The notes under the pieces were generated by a model. It was not told the DNA's origin. It worked only from the letters and a program-made list of their open reading frames with translations, and searched no databases. A stretch of 64,000 nt of DNA from Aquarana catesbeiana (Eukaryota > Chordata > Amphibia > Anura > Ranidae). The DNA is taken from contig NC_133328.1 in NCBI RefSeq assembly GCF_042186555.1, positions 615,025,744 to 615,089,743 of the forward strand, written 5' to 3'. Shown here one piece after another: positions 10,674-22,418 of this stretch. Every line of letters starts with the position of its first letter. Positions within the stretch are counted from its first letter, which is position 1. The position numbers were made by a program, and so were the translations under genes.

Positions 10674-11167
10674 ATTGATTGTAAAGGTTTATTTATTTTT
10701 TTTTTTTAAATAACAAACATGTCATACTTACCTCCTCTGTGCAAGGGTTTTGCACAGAGCGGCCCCAATCCTCTTCTTCTGGGGTTCCTCAGCGGCGCTC
10801 CTGGATCTTCCTCTTCTCAAGTGCCCTCGCAGGTTGCCGCTTTTCATGGCGGCACTTGTGCAGGCGCGCTTCAGAGTCCTTCTGCTGCGTCCATTGACAC
10901 AGACAGCAGGACTCGGCCCCACCCCCCTGTCTCCCGTGTCACTGGATTTGATTGACAGCAGTGGGAGCCAATGGCTCCCGCTTCTATCAATCTATCCAAT
11001 GAGGACCCAAGACAGCGGCTGGAGCTGCTGTGCTCATCCCTGTCACTGGAACGATCGTGTTCAGGTAAGTAAAAAGGGGGGGGGGGGGGTGTCTGGGGGC
11101 TGCTGCACCACAGAAGGTTTTTCACCTTAATGCATTAAGGTGAAAACCTTGAGGGTTTACAACCCCT
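10674..11167. mobile_element. TTAA-flanked MITE
   Basis: TTAA occurs at 10670-10673 and 11168-11171, with ends attgattgtaaaggttt and gggtttacaacccct. The interior includes gcaagggttttgcacagagc and a G run at 11077-11088. An inverted relative lies at 17165-17475. No coding content. Confidence 0.65.
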
Positions 11168-11604
11168 TTAAACATTAGCAGGGATGATTACAATGATCAA
11201 CTTTTATTTATTTATATAAAACCTTTATCCCAAATGGAAAAAAAAAAAAAATTTTCTGTAACTGATTATAAAGTGCGAGCTGGAGTTGGGCTTCAATTTG
11301 TTATTGTATTTAAGTCTGCTAGTACATCTAACACTTCCCCCACCCCCCCCAGACTGAAAATGTTACTGTCCAAAAAAGGTGCTCTCTGTGCTCATTCATC
11401 CAGAGTGGGGGGCACTCTAATACAGGAGGTGCGTTACTGGCCAGATCACCAGGTGAAAACAGAAGGGAATAAAGCCTTAAAAAAATGGTTGATGAATAGA
11501 AGAGGCACTTCTACAATTGAGCTAAAAATTTTGCATACCCTGGCAGAAATTGTGTAATTTTGGCATTAATATTGAAAATATGACTGGATTTTGCCAAAAA
11601 AGTT

Positions 11605-12600
11605 TGAATGACAATTGCGCGGTCATGCTACACTGTACCCAAACTAAATTTTTATCATTTTGTTCCCACAAATAGAACTTTCTTTTGGTGGTATTTCTTC
11701 ATCTCTGCGGTTTTTATTTTTTGCGAAACAAATAAAAAAAAGACCGAAAATTTTGAAAAAAATAAAAGTTTTGCTTTTGTTTCTGTTTAAAAATTTTGTA
11801 AATAAATAAGTTTTCTCTTTCACTGATGGGCACTGATAAGGTGGCACTGACAGGCACTGATAAGGCGGCAGCGATGAGGTGGCACCAATGAGCGGGCACT
11901 GACGATGGGCACTGATATGCAGCACTGATATGCAGCACTGATGGGCATTGAAAGGTGGCACTGATGGGCACTCATGGGTGGCATTGGGTGGCACTGGTGG
12001 GCACTGATAGGCGAAACTGATGGGCACTGAAAGGCTGCAAAGATGGGTTCTTATGTGTGGCACTGATGGGCACTGATAGGCGGCACTGATACGTGGCACT
12101 GACAGGCATCCCTGGTGGCACTGGTAGGCATTGGAGTGGGCACTGATTGGCAGCTGCCTGGGCATTGATTGGCAGCTGCCTTTGCACAGATTAGTATTTC
12201 CCTGGGGGTCTAGGGGGCATACCTGGTGGTCCAGTGTGGCTGGTTTCCCTGGTGGTCCTGGGTGGGATCCGAGGGGGGGCTGTGCTGATAAACAACCAGC
12301 ACAGACCCCCCCCTGTCAGGAGAGCAGCCGATCGGCTCTCCTCTACTCGCGTCTGTCAGACGCGAGTGAGGAAAAGCCGATCACCGGCTCTTCCTATTTA
12401 CATTGTGATCAGCCATGATTGGACACGGCTGATCACGTGGTAAAGAGTCTCAGTCTGACACCCCGCAACAACGATCGCCGCGATGCGTGCCCCCGGGGGT
12501 GCGCAGCGGCTCAATATCCTGAGGACGTCATATGATGCCCAGTCAGGATATTGAAACCACTTTGCCGCCGTCATTCTGCTATATGGCGGGTGGCAAGTGG
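11605..12600. mobile_element. piggyBac-family nonautonomous fragment inserted in the Tc1-like element
   Basis: The segment tgacaattgcgcggtcatgc and the following tttcttttggtggtattt match the left part of the 5-kb element at 45866. The right end ggcaagtgg abuts TTAA at 12601-12604. The first 90 bp or so of the left end are missing, so the left junction is a deletion rather than a clean insertion. Confidence 0.65.
11815..12190 (+). repeat. About 20-bp minisatellite
   Basis: Degenerate copies of ggcactgatgggcactgata with related units (gataggcggcactgat, gcagcactgatat). It lies inside the piggyBac-family fragment and yields long spurious minus-strand frames rich in cysteine, proline and serine. 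Confidence 0.85.
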
Positions 12601-13282
12601 TTAAGGATAGTGATCACATGAAGCCATTTATTATTACATCATTTTTTGGCTCCTTTTAAAATCATAACAGAAATCACCCAAATAGCCCTGATCAAAAGTT
12701 TGCATACCCTGGAATGTTTGGCCTTGGTACAGACACAGAAGGTGGCACACACAGGTTAAAATGGCAATTAAAAGGTTAATTTCCCACATTTGTGGCTTTT
12801 TAAATCACAATTAGTGTCTGTGTATAAATAGTCAATGAGTTTGTTAGCTCTCACACGGAATGCACTAAGCAGGCTAGACACTGAGCCATGAGGAGGTAGA
12901 AAAGAACAGTCAAAAGACCTGCATAACAAAGTAATGGAACTTTATAAAGATGGAAAAGAATATAAAAATATACCCAAAGCCTTGCATATGCCAGTCAGTA
13001 CTGTTTAATCACTTATTAAAAAGTGGAAAATTCGGGGCTCTTTTGATACCAAGCCAAGGTCAGGTAGACCAAGAAAGATTGCAGCCACCACTGGCAGAAG
13101 AATTGCCCACTATTTAGAAAAACCCCACAGGTAACCTCAGGAGAAATTCAGGCTGCTCTCCAAAAAGTCGGTGTGGTTGTTTTTAAGGAGCACAATTCAA
13201 CGACACTTCAACGAAACTTCAACGATACAACGATACCACGAACAAAAAAGAGCTGCATGGTTGAGCTGCCAGAAGGAAGCCT

Positions 13283-13639
13283 TTACTGCGCCAATGCCAC
13301 AAAAAAGCCAATGAGGCATGTCAAGGTGTTGTTGGGCATATTGTAACCAGGCTTTTTTTGTGGAACTTGTACAGTAAAGGCTTCTTTCTGGCAACTTGAC
13401 CATGCAGCTCTTTTTTGTTTAAGTATCATCATATTGTGCTCCTTAAAAACCACACCATCTTTTTCCAGAGCAGCCTGTATTTTTCCTGAGGTTACCTGTG
13501 GGTTTTTCTTTGTATCCCGAACAATTCCTGTGGCAGTTGTGGCTGAAATCTTTCTTGGTCTACCTGACCTTGGCTTGGTATCAAAAGATCCCCAAATTTT
13601 CCACTTTGTATTAAATGACTGAACAGTACTGACTGGCAT
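13283..13639 (-). pseudogene. Tc1-like transposase N-terminal half (relic)
   Basis: The frame of about 118 codons reads from MPVSTVQSF through SFDTKPRSGRPRKIS to KKNPQVTSGKIQAALE, which is the paired-like helix-turn-helix and GRPRK linker of Tc1 transposases. After about residue 90 it runs across the palindrome axis into unrelated translation. There is no DDE catalytic domain, so it cannot code for an active enzyme. The mirrored copy at about 12900-13310 on the plus strand is more damaged. Confidence 0.75.
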
Positions 13640-14118
13640 ATTCGAGGCTTTGGATATCTTTTTATATCCTTTTCCATCCTATTAAAGTTTCATTACCTCG
13701 TTACACAGGTCTTTTGACTGTTCTTTTTTGCTCCCCATGGTTTAGTATCTAGCCTGCCTAGTGCATCCAGGTGAGAGCTAACAAACTCACTGACTATTTA
13801 TACACAGACACTAATTATGATTTAAAAAGCCACAAATGTGGGAAATTAACCTTTAGTAGCCATTTTAACCTGTGTGTGCCACCTTCTGTGTCTGTACCAA
13901 GGCCAAACATTCCAGGGTATGTAAACTTTTCATCAGGGCCATATGGGTGATTTATGTTATTATGATTTTAAAAATAAGCCAAAAAAATGTGATAATAAAT
14001 GGCTTCATGTGATTACTATCCTTGAATAAAAGACAATTTTTTGGTACGGTCATATTTTCAATCTAAATGCCAAAATGTCAAAATTTCTGCTAGGGTATGC
14101 AAACTTGAGCACAACTGT

Positions 14119-15694
14119 AAGTATGCAGACATCTGGGGTAAAGCTGTTCACATAGACCGTCCTCAACACCGCCGGCTCTCACCGTTGTCAGTTTGCAACT
14201 GTGACCGGGAAGACTACCCTTGCAGTAGAGCGATCTGAAAGTGAGACTTGAAGCTCTTGTGGAGCGCAGCGTGGAAGGGATGACATCGATGGTGGTGCGG
14301 AGGATGTGGACAACTTTACTCAGATGCCTGGATACTTAGATGTGCCTCTTTCAATCATCTATGTGAGAGTTGCTAAATGTTGTACCTTAATTAAATGTAA
14401 CCATATTGCTACACTTAGAGGCGCCTTTCTTCTCTTTTCTACTCAGTTGTGACGTGACGCTACTTGTATATTAAGTCAAAGGGCCAGTTTATTATCTTTC
14501 AGACTTCAAGGGGGCCAGACTGTGGCCAGCGGGAGTATAACTTTTTACTGGCATCAGTGGGCATCCACCTAGGCAAGTATGATTCCAAAATAAAAAATGA
14601 ATCCCATACTTCTCTTTTAAAGAAACCTACAGAGACAGAAGGTGCTGGGATTCCATAAAAAAAAAAAAAAACATATAAAATTATATATATTTTAATTTAT
14701 TTCCCTGCAAGCTATTAAATACATTCCATCCCTTTTATACACAGAGATAAATTAAGGATTTATTAGGCTGACACACGGGTATGGCATACCAAGTTGAACA
14801 TATTTCCTAGAAAGAGAACCGGCTGAACGGGATTTCATTATTTTTCTGTCTATTGTGTAAATAGACAGCAAATTGCTTGAGCTAAACCTACATGCTAAGC
14901 ACATTTTTCAGTGGCATATTCACCAATGACAAACATACACTTAGTGCCACATCATACCCACACATGAATCCAGCTGGATGACACACTTCAATCACACATC
15001 ACAATCAGACCAGCAAAAATGTCAGCATTACCAAGCTGGTAGTTAATAAAGTCATAAAAAAATATTTCATATATAAGCACATTGAATACATTTAGAAGTC
15101 TGACAACACATACACGTGACACAGGCCAACACAGAAAAAAAAACAGTAGACTCACGTGACATGCATTGTCAGTAGCCACCAGGACTAATCCCAGGAGCCA
15201 AGCAACCAAAACGCCTTGAGCCTTTTCTATTGCTTTCAATGGAAATGATCCCAGGAACCCTTAAAATTATCTGCTGGCCGATTGGTCGGACTGCCTGTCT
15301 CCAGAATCGCTAACATCTTTGTCCACGTCTGAAAGGACAATGCTCAGGGAATTTACAGGCAGTATCCAATTCAGCACAAGCATGCCAAACTCGTAATGTG
15401 ATCTTGACAGATGGTAGCCTTACCATACATGAAGAATGGCACTTGTAGACCGAGGAATATACTGCAGGAAGTGTATATTAGGCTATTGTCATTAGTAAGT
15501 TAGGGACCGACACGTCGGAAAACAGTAAACTGCACACATGACGGAGGCATCGATTGTAAAGGAGCAATCCATTGAAAACTGATACGTTTAGGTGAATGTC
15601 AAACTGATAACTCCCCCACTGGTCTCATATCTAACAAAGGGCAAAGAGATCTCTGGACCTGAGTTCCAAGCTCCTCCCACCTCCCCAGGACCAT
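14119..15694. other. Intronic sequence, mostly without recognisable features
   Basis: A fragment at 14478-14545 (gggccagtttattatctttc, ggggccagactgtggcca) is the reverse complement of the right end of the element at 16290-16800. A 14-A run occurs at 14657-14670. Otherwise no gene, exon or tandem repeat. Confidence 0.45.
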
Positions 15695-15698
15695 TTAA

Positions 15699-16096
15699 AG
15701 GGGAACTAAACTCTCTCAATGTGAACTATTTTTCATCTTTATGCTGCTAGCAATATTCGATAAATCGATAGGAAGTAAAATGGAAGGATATTAGATTTAC
15801 TTGTTTTAAACTTTTTTGACATTTCCTCAGTTGCTTCCTGGTTTCTGGCCTAGGCCAAAATTATGTCATACATCCCAGGAGTCTTCGTGTTCTGGAGAAG
15901 GGGAGGAGGGGCTTTCTCAGCTAAAGCACACCGTCCTGCCTGCATGCCTGAGCAAAGGGCAGATGGATTCCAGGAAGTAAATGCTACATGAATTATCTGC
16001 CCTTAGTCAAGATGGCCGTGAGTGTAAATGCTGGGGGGGTGTTTTTAAAAAGTGATTTCTCAAAAAAAAAAATGGATGGAAGGGCGAGTTCGCTTT
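15699..16096. mobile_element. TTAA-associated MITE
   Basis: After TTAA (15695-15698) the left end is aggggaactaaactc; the right end gggcgagttcgcttt is a diverged mirror. It contains ttgcttcctggtttctggcc. Boundaries on the right are approximate. Confidence 0.5.
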
Positions 16097-16289
16097 GAAT
16101 ATTAAAAGTAAATTAAATAGCGTTTCCAATCTGTGGTGCTCAGATACAGCAGAGTTCAGTTTGAAGGCTAAGAAAAAAACTGATGAAAACAGATTCACAT
16201 CAGGCAACATCAGTTAGCACATCTGTCTTCAGTTCAGTTTGCATCTGTTTTTTTTAGTTGTTGCAGAAATCAGAGGAGACAAGTGTATA

Positions 16290-16801
16290 AACCAATGGTC
16301 TCCAGACTGCGGCCCTTTCCTTGCCTATAGCCGATCCTCAGGGCACTTTCTCCCACTAAAACAAGACACTATTCTGCCAACCGGTACCAATGATGGGGCA
16401 CCATGCCTCCCGCTGGCACCACCAATGGGGCACCATGCCTCCCGCTGGCACCACCAATGGGGCACTATTTCTGCCGCTGGCACCACCAATGGGGCACCAT
16501 GCCTCCCGCTGGCACCGGGGCACCATGCCTCCCGCTGGCACCAACTACGGGGCTCCACGCCTCCCGCTAGCACCAACAATGAGGCACCATGCCTCCCGCT
16601 GACACCAACAATGGGGCACCATTCCTCCCACTGATGCCAACGATGGGGCACTATTCCTTCCACTGATACCAAATGTGGCGATGTTTATATCCACTAATGC
16701 CAGGAAAAAGTTATACTCCCGCTGGCCACAGTCTGGCCCCCTTAAAGTCTGAAGGATAATAAACCGGCCCTTTGTTTATAAAGTCTAAAGACCCCTGGTA
16801 T
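16290..16801. mobile_element. Repeat element carrying a 32-bp minisatellite
   Basis: The left part ggtctccagactgcggcccttt and the right part cagtctggcccccttaaagt / taaagacccctgg are loosely inverted. The core, 16392-16670, is about nine copies of a 32-bp unit, tggggcaccatgcctcccgc followed by tggcaccaccaa. Spurious frames on both strands arise from the array. The element seems to interrupt an older MITE (outer parts near 16140-16285 and 16805-17035). Confidence 0.7.
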
Positions 16802-17164
16802 AAAAAAAAAAGTTTCTTGCCTAAAAGCATGAACAGAACGGATGTAAACGAATGGCATCCGTTTACATCCATTCAAATCCAATCTGTTCCATTTCAATGG
16901 CTGTATCATTTAAAAAAACTGGACGGATGCAGATGCATTTGTCTATGGAAATGACTTGCTGTCAGTTTTTCAGCCATTAATAGATGGATGGCAAAGGGAC
17001 AGACGGAATGCCCATGTGAAAGGGGCTCTTTCTCTCACTTCGATTTTCACTGTATATAACAGGCAATTCAGCAGGAAGATACAATCACAGGTGGCACTTG
17101 GTTCTACCTCACTGCAGCTTTGCCTTGTGCACAATACACTTAGAGTTATAAAGACTCGGGGGGG

Positions 17165-17475
17165 GGGGGGTTTCACCATAATACATTCTATGCATTAAGG
17201 TGAAAAACATTCTGTGGTGTAGCTGCCCCCCAGAGTCCTGCTGTCTGTGTCAATGGATGCAGCAGCAGGAGCACGCCCGCAAGAGTGCCCCCATGGAAAG
17301 CGGCTGTCCGTGGGGGCACTCAATGTGGAGGAGGAGCCAGGAGTGCTGTCGGGGGACTCCAGAAAAGGAGGATCGGGGGCCGCTCTGTGCAAAACCCTTA
17401 CACAGAGGAGATAAGTATAACATGTTTGTTATTTATTTTTTTTTTTTTTTCTTGAACCTTTACAATCACTTTTAG
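17165..17475. repeat. Inverted relative of the TTAA MITE at 10674-11167
   Basis: Reverse-complemented, this stretch matches ttacctcctctgtgcaaggg, ttttgcacagagcggccc and ttcaccttaatgcat of the 10.7-kb copy. A G run (17158-17170) marks the left side. Confidence 0.6.
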
Positions 17476-19035
17476 AGTATAGGGCTCATTCACACAGATG
17501 TAGAGGATGGCATAGAGCTTGTGCGTCCGCAGCTCTGCACCCGTCCCTGTTAAACTTGGCAGTGCAGGCAAATTAGACAGCCGACGCTTATCCCATCACT
17601 TAAATAGGCTGTCTGTTTGCAGCTACAGGCTACATGGGGCTCTGTGCCCATGTGGTGAACTCACACTTGGTGACCTGTACCGTGTCCCAAACACGTTTGA
17701 CCTCTAAAGGACCAGTTCAATTGACAAATGTGATTGCTCCAAACATTCTCAGGCATGGTTCAGCATACCATACCCTGGCCCGCTTGAAGAGGTGGGTACA
17801 GATGCAGTTTAGTTGGACTCGGGCACAGTACACACCTGTGCGTGTTCACTATCCCTGCTCGAGGACACAGAATTCTCACGGATCACCGAGTACTCATGAA
17901 GCAGAGATCACTGTGGTCTGGCTGGCAGAGGTGATGACGTAAGGGTGCTTGGGCCCGGCACAATGTGAGCTCAGACCAGCAGAGGAATGGGGACAATAGT
18001 GCTTGAGCTCAGTACAAGGCAACCGGGTTTTAGCGCGCCTATGCCCTTAGATCATTCATTCGCCAACAAAACAGGCTCAAGAAAAAGTCTCTTTAAAGTC
18101 CCCCCCTCCCCCCGACCCACTTGTACTCACCTTTACAGCATTGACCCGTTTCTCCTCCTTCCAATGCAGCTGCTGCAATATACCCCGTGTATGTTACTTG
18201 TTGGAGCTGACAACGGGGGGGGGGGGGGGGGGGGGGTGAGACCCACTTTCATCATGTGATACTATACAAGCCTGGAAAAGTTCTGCATCATGGGGGGAGA
18301 ACACATGACTCCCCCAGGATGCACAGAGGTTTTTTGTTTTTTTTTTCTGCTCCAGCCAGGTAAGAGATCCTGAAAAGTATTAAAGCCAAGACATCCATAT
18401 ATAGTGAAAAATGTATGAATATGCCAACAAGCATTGCAGGTCCTCGGTGGAAACGGCTGCAGTTTGTAAAACTCAGGTGATGAGAACTCTGCAGTTGGAA
18501 CCCCTGAAGGTTCTGGGTGAATTCTGGCATCTGTCATAACCCAGTATTAGATAGAGATACTCAATGGAAAAAACTGCTCAGGCCAAGTAGTTGCCATGTA
18601 TTAAGACAGTAAAAAAAAAAAAAAAAAAGAAAACAGTAGACAATAAATAAGCCAGGAAAGGACAGACAATCTGGGTGTCTGCTACGTATACATGCCAAGA
18701 AGCAAGAATGGCAAAACTGGCAGAAAAAGGAGAAGAAACCCAACAGATCATAAAGGATGGCCATAAAAGCCAGAGAGAAGAAGAAGATATACACAGAATG
18801 AAGGAGAATGGTAAAGTAACATATATAGCATACATATGGGCCAAGTATATAGTATGCATGGCGAAAAAAAAAACATTTACATATCAGGAGAATGATGTGT
18901 GTACAAAAGACAAGGAAAGGTGTGCGGTGTATATATACATATTGTGTCAAGAAAATGCTACATATAAAAAGAATAAGATACTGTCCATAGAACAACTTGA
19001 TACACCCATTCTATGATGAGAGCACACAGATTGTA
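17476..19035. other. Intronic sequence with a 22-G homopolymer
   Basis: The run of 22 G at 18215-18236 is the longest homopolymer in the window; a 19-A run lies at 18610-18628. No gene or exon was recognised. Near 17485-17660 a pair of ggctcattcacac-like and gaactcacac-like ends hints at an old MITE. Confidence 0.5.
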
Positions 19036-19039
19036 GAAT

Positions 19040-20460
19040 ACACAGGATATCACAGATACATGCATGTCAGGACAGAATGCAGAAGCCCCCCCCCCAGTTA
19101 GCAGTATACAGAACTGGACTTGGAGCAATTATAATAAAAAGCAATGCATGTGAATTCCTGAGGGACAGCAGAAAAACCCGGGCAGGTCAGGACCATGACA
19201 CAGATTGTAATTACTGCGGGTGTATGTGCCAACATCCATATCATATGAACACGGATAACAGTGCAAGAGGTGCGCTGCAAGGCACAGACACAAGACCTGA
19301 TCATGGCACATATATATACGTGACAGGAAAAGTCACGCAAGGTAGGGTGAGAGTGCAGACATATGTATGTCAGAAAATTACATATGCGAGCGTCACATAA
19401 ATGCAAGTCTGGAGGAATCACATAAAGGTCAGGAATAGTCAAACAAAATAGGGTGAGAGCACACACATACATACAGTACACGCATGTCAGGAAGGGCCAC
19501 ACATGCATACAGACATGACAGGCTGACGACATCACACATGCTCTTCCTGACATGCATGTACTGTAAGATGCTGGGCTGAGAGAACACACACACAAACATG
19601 CCAGAAAGTCACACATGATAGAATGACAGCACACATACAAACATGTCAGGAAGAGTCACTCATAGGATGAGAGCAGAGATACATACATGTCAGAAAAGTC
19701 ACTCATAGTAGGATGACAACACAAAGCCAAATGTCAGAAAGCGTCACACATGGCACGATTATAACATACATACGTTGACAGGAAAGTCACACAAGGTAGG
19801 GTGAGAGCGTGCACACACACATATCAGAAAGTCACAAACACACGTCATTAAGACTCACACATGTATACATAAAGGCCAGGAAAAGTCATACACGGTAGGG
19901 GGAGAGCACATACATATATGCCAGGATAAAAATCACACATGACAGGATGACATCACACATACATACAGTACATGCATGTCAGGAGAGTCACACATGACAG
20001 ACACACATACAGTACATGCATGTCAGGAAGCGTCACAGCTGTTGGGGCGAGAGCACACACACATGCCAGAAAGTCAAACATGATAGGATGACAGCACACA
20101 TACATACATGCCAGGAAAAAGTCACACATACATGTCATAAAGATTCACACGATAGGACGTGATAGGATAGACAGCGTGCACATACATACATGTCAGGAGG
20201 AGTCTGACATACACATGGTAAGATGACAGCATATATACATGTCAGGAGGAGACTCACATACACATGGAAGGATGATAGCATATATACATGTCAGGAGGAG
20301 TCTCACATACACATGGAAGGATGACAGCACACATACATGTCAGGAGGAGTCTCACATACACATGGAAGGATGATAGCACACATACATGTCAGGAGGAGAC
20401 TCACATACACATGGTAAGATGACAGCACAAATACGTACATGTCAGGAGGAAGTGAAGAAA
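19040..20460 (+). repeat. Diverged satellite-like array, with a regular 49-bp part
   Basis: Units containing acatgtcagga, gtcacacat and aggatgacagcacacata recur throughout. From about 20180 to 20445 the period is regular at 49 bp (acatgtcaggaggagtctca, catacacatg, gaaggatgacagcacacat); before that the spacing varies. It produces minus-strand frames rich in Cys, Val and Tyr that have no other support. Confidence 0.8.
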
Positions 20461-20961
20461 ATGCAGACCGGCCCTGGAAACACTTAACATACACAGGAAG
20501 ATAAAAGACAGAGAAGCAACGAGAGTAGAATACAGATAATACACGTCCCCATCAGACATACAGATATGACAGGGGGGACACCGACACCATCACCTGGCAA
20601 CCGCAAAAATCATACAGATCACCGGCAATCAGCATAAACACATTATATATATATATATACACACAGACCAGCAGGACAATCATCATCATCACCATAGACC
20701 AGTGAGGAGGAGAATTATAGGGGGTATATATGGGGAGGGCAGAGTATGAAGTATAAAAGGACTATATATATATATAAATAATAGAGTTCACACAGTACGC
20801 AAAAAATAATTATATATAAAAATAAAATATATAGATAGAGAAGATAACACACAAATAAAAGGACACTATATAGAATATCTAGTACACAGGGTTGGCTCAG
20901 AATACATATATGAGATCTTTATACAAGTATAAGGACTGTATACAATGCATAGATAAGGGCA

Positions 20962-21003
<42 letters not shown>
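20962..21003. repeat. (TA)n microsatellite
   Basis: About 21 TA units, continuing into TATACACACA variants to 21040. Confidence 0.95.
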
Positions 21004-21022
<19 letters not shown>

Positions 21023-21199
21023 TATATATACACACACATAGATAAGGAGAATATATATATAAAGATAAGACATATAGATGAAGAGTATAAAGAATACACA
21101 GTATACATGTCAGTCCACCCATAGATCATATATGTCAGTGTATGTACATGTATGTGTCTCTCTACATACAGAATACATACATGTCAGTGGTGAGGCTTC

Positions 21200-21650
21200 G
21201 CACTCCGTCCTCCTGTGTGTGTCCCTGTTCCCCGGAGATGTCTGTCCTCCTCCTCCTCATTCACCCCCAGCCTGACTCATCATCATCTCCCCAACCAGAA
21301 GCCGGACCATTCCTCCTCCTCAGCTCCGCTTTCTCTCTCTCTCTCCTCTCAGCTCTATGGCGGCTCTCCGTCCTCCTCACACAACCGTCCAGCCCGCCGC
21401 CTGGCTGCCAGCAGGGAGCGCGCACACCGCGGGGACACGGCGCTGCGGCCGGGGAGCGCGCCCTTTCCCCCCCCCCCCCCCCCCTCCCCTCCTGTCTCCT
21501 CCTTCTGGGGGCGCGCGCCGGAGAGAGCAGAGCAGAGAGTGCGCGCTCACCTGCCTGACAACAAGGAAGTTTTGGAAGGGGGGGGGGGGAGGCGCGTTCC
21601 CTCATTCACTCTCTGGTCACATCTTCACCACCACACTGACTGGCCGTGTA
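21200..21650 (-). promoter_or_regulatory. asap1: CpG-rich block, candidate ASAP1 promoter
   Basis: In a window otherwise poor in CpG outside transposons, 21360-21600 is strongly GC-rich with many CpGs (ccgcggggacacggcgctgc, gcgcgcgccgg) and no transposon ends. It lies about 15 kb upstream of the ASAP1 MPDQ exon on the same reading strand and includes a good minus-strand splice donor. I infer a CpG-island promoter; no TATA box is evident. A C run (21470-21484) and a G run (21580-21589) occur inside it. Confidence 0.45.
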
Positions 21651-21690
21651 CGAGAGAGCTGTGTACTCTGGATGATGTATAGACACAGAG
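21551..21690 (-). other. asap1: Candidate noncoding first exon of ASAP1
   Basis: On the minus strand the sequence ttgttgtcaggcag at 21564-21551 is followed by gtgagcgcgc (21550-21541), a near-consensus donor. Joined to the acceptor before 6331 it would give a 5' untranslated exon immediately followed by G-ATG. The 5' limit is unknown. This is inference from splice-site quality and position only. Confidence 0.3.
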
Positions 21691-21798
21691 ATAGATGTAT
21701 AAATGGAGACAACAGCCCACATATAGTTACTTCATGTAAAATATAAATACATAACTACCTGCATATGTATATACACACAGTCTTATTAAATATGTACA

Positions 21799-21801
<3 letters not shown>

Positions 21802-21854
<53 letters not shown>
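21802..21854. repeat. (TA)n microsatellite
   Basis: About 26 uninterrupted TA units flanking the CpG-rich block on its far side. Confidence 0.95.
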
Positions 21855-21858
<4 letters not shown>

Positions 21859-21894
21859 CCCCGTATACACACGCACTCATACATCAGTTTGAGG

Positions 21895-22400
21895 TGTATG
21901 TAAAGCCAAAGCTTCCCGTAGATTTTGGATATAGTAGAGAAGGGTTAACAAACACCCCCGCCAGTTTATTCTGTTCCCCTCTGTGCCCCATCTGGGACAT
22001 TTCCCTTCACTTCCATTCCACAGACACAACAGGAAGTGAAAGGAAATCTCCCAAAATGAAGGGAATTCTCTTCATAAAGATGTCCCCACAACAGGTGACC
22101 CCCTTCGTAAGATTTCTCCTCACCTCTTGTTCCAGTGACAACTGACCAGATCGAATAAAGCCCATGCTACTGGTGTAAGCCATTTATGTACCTCCCAAAG
22201 CCGAGCGGGAGAAACTCCCAGCCATGGCATCATCCCGTCCTGCCTTGTTGCTAGGACGTTGCTAAGAAACTCCTAGCTCTTACTGTTCGCCTCCAACTTC
22301 ATAGGAGGGAGCTCTCAAATATTGAGATCAGAAATAATAAGACAGGAGAGAGAAACAACACGTGAGAGGGGTTTGAATCACAGAAAGAGCTTGCTCCAGT
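21895..22400. repeat. Old TTAA-type repeat sequence
   Basis: gtgtatgtaaagccaaag and gattttggatatagtagaga resemble the MITE at 43536. The following segment with gttgctaggacgttgctaag and agtgatgggggagataagca resembles, inverted, part of the element at 24378-25650. Boundaries cannot be fixed. Confidence 0.45.
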
Positions 22401-22418
22401 GATGGGGGAGATAAGCAG

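Larger units (their letters stand above)
11514..14116. mobile_element. Palindromic Tc1-like element (transposase N-terminus in both arms)
   Basis: TA lies at 11512-11513 and 14117-14118; the ends CAATTGAGCT and AGCACAACTG are related inverted repeats carrying the motif TTTGCATACCC. From the ends inward both halves are reverse complements, meeting near 13320-13380, with each arm about 800 bp after removing the insertion at 11605-12600. Both arms encode only the DNA-binding half of a Tc1 transposase; the catalytic half is absent. This is a foldback derivative that could only have moved in trans. The arms have diverged by many substitutions, so it is old. Confidence 0.75.

Noticed and set aside
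11644..12165. 173-codon minus-strand frame
   Set aside because: It is generated by the 20-bp minisatellite and A/T-rich flank.
19098..19640. 180-codon minus-strand Cys/Val-rich frame
   Set aside because: It lies in the satellite-like array and has no family motif.
19040..20460. Possible CRISPR array
   Set aside because: Whole units repeat with variants and there are no unique spacers of constant length; the context is vertebrate.
21357..21746. Plus-strand MAALRPPHTT frame after a CT-rich tract and AG
   Set aside because: It looks like an acceptor followed by ATG, but the translation is low-complexity and runs through C and G homopolymers; the minus-strand donor and the ASAP1 orientation give a better explanation.
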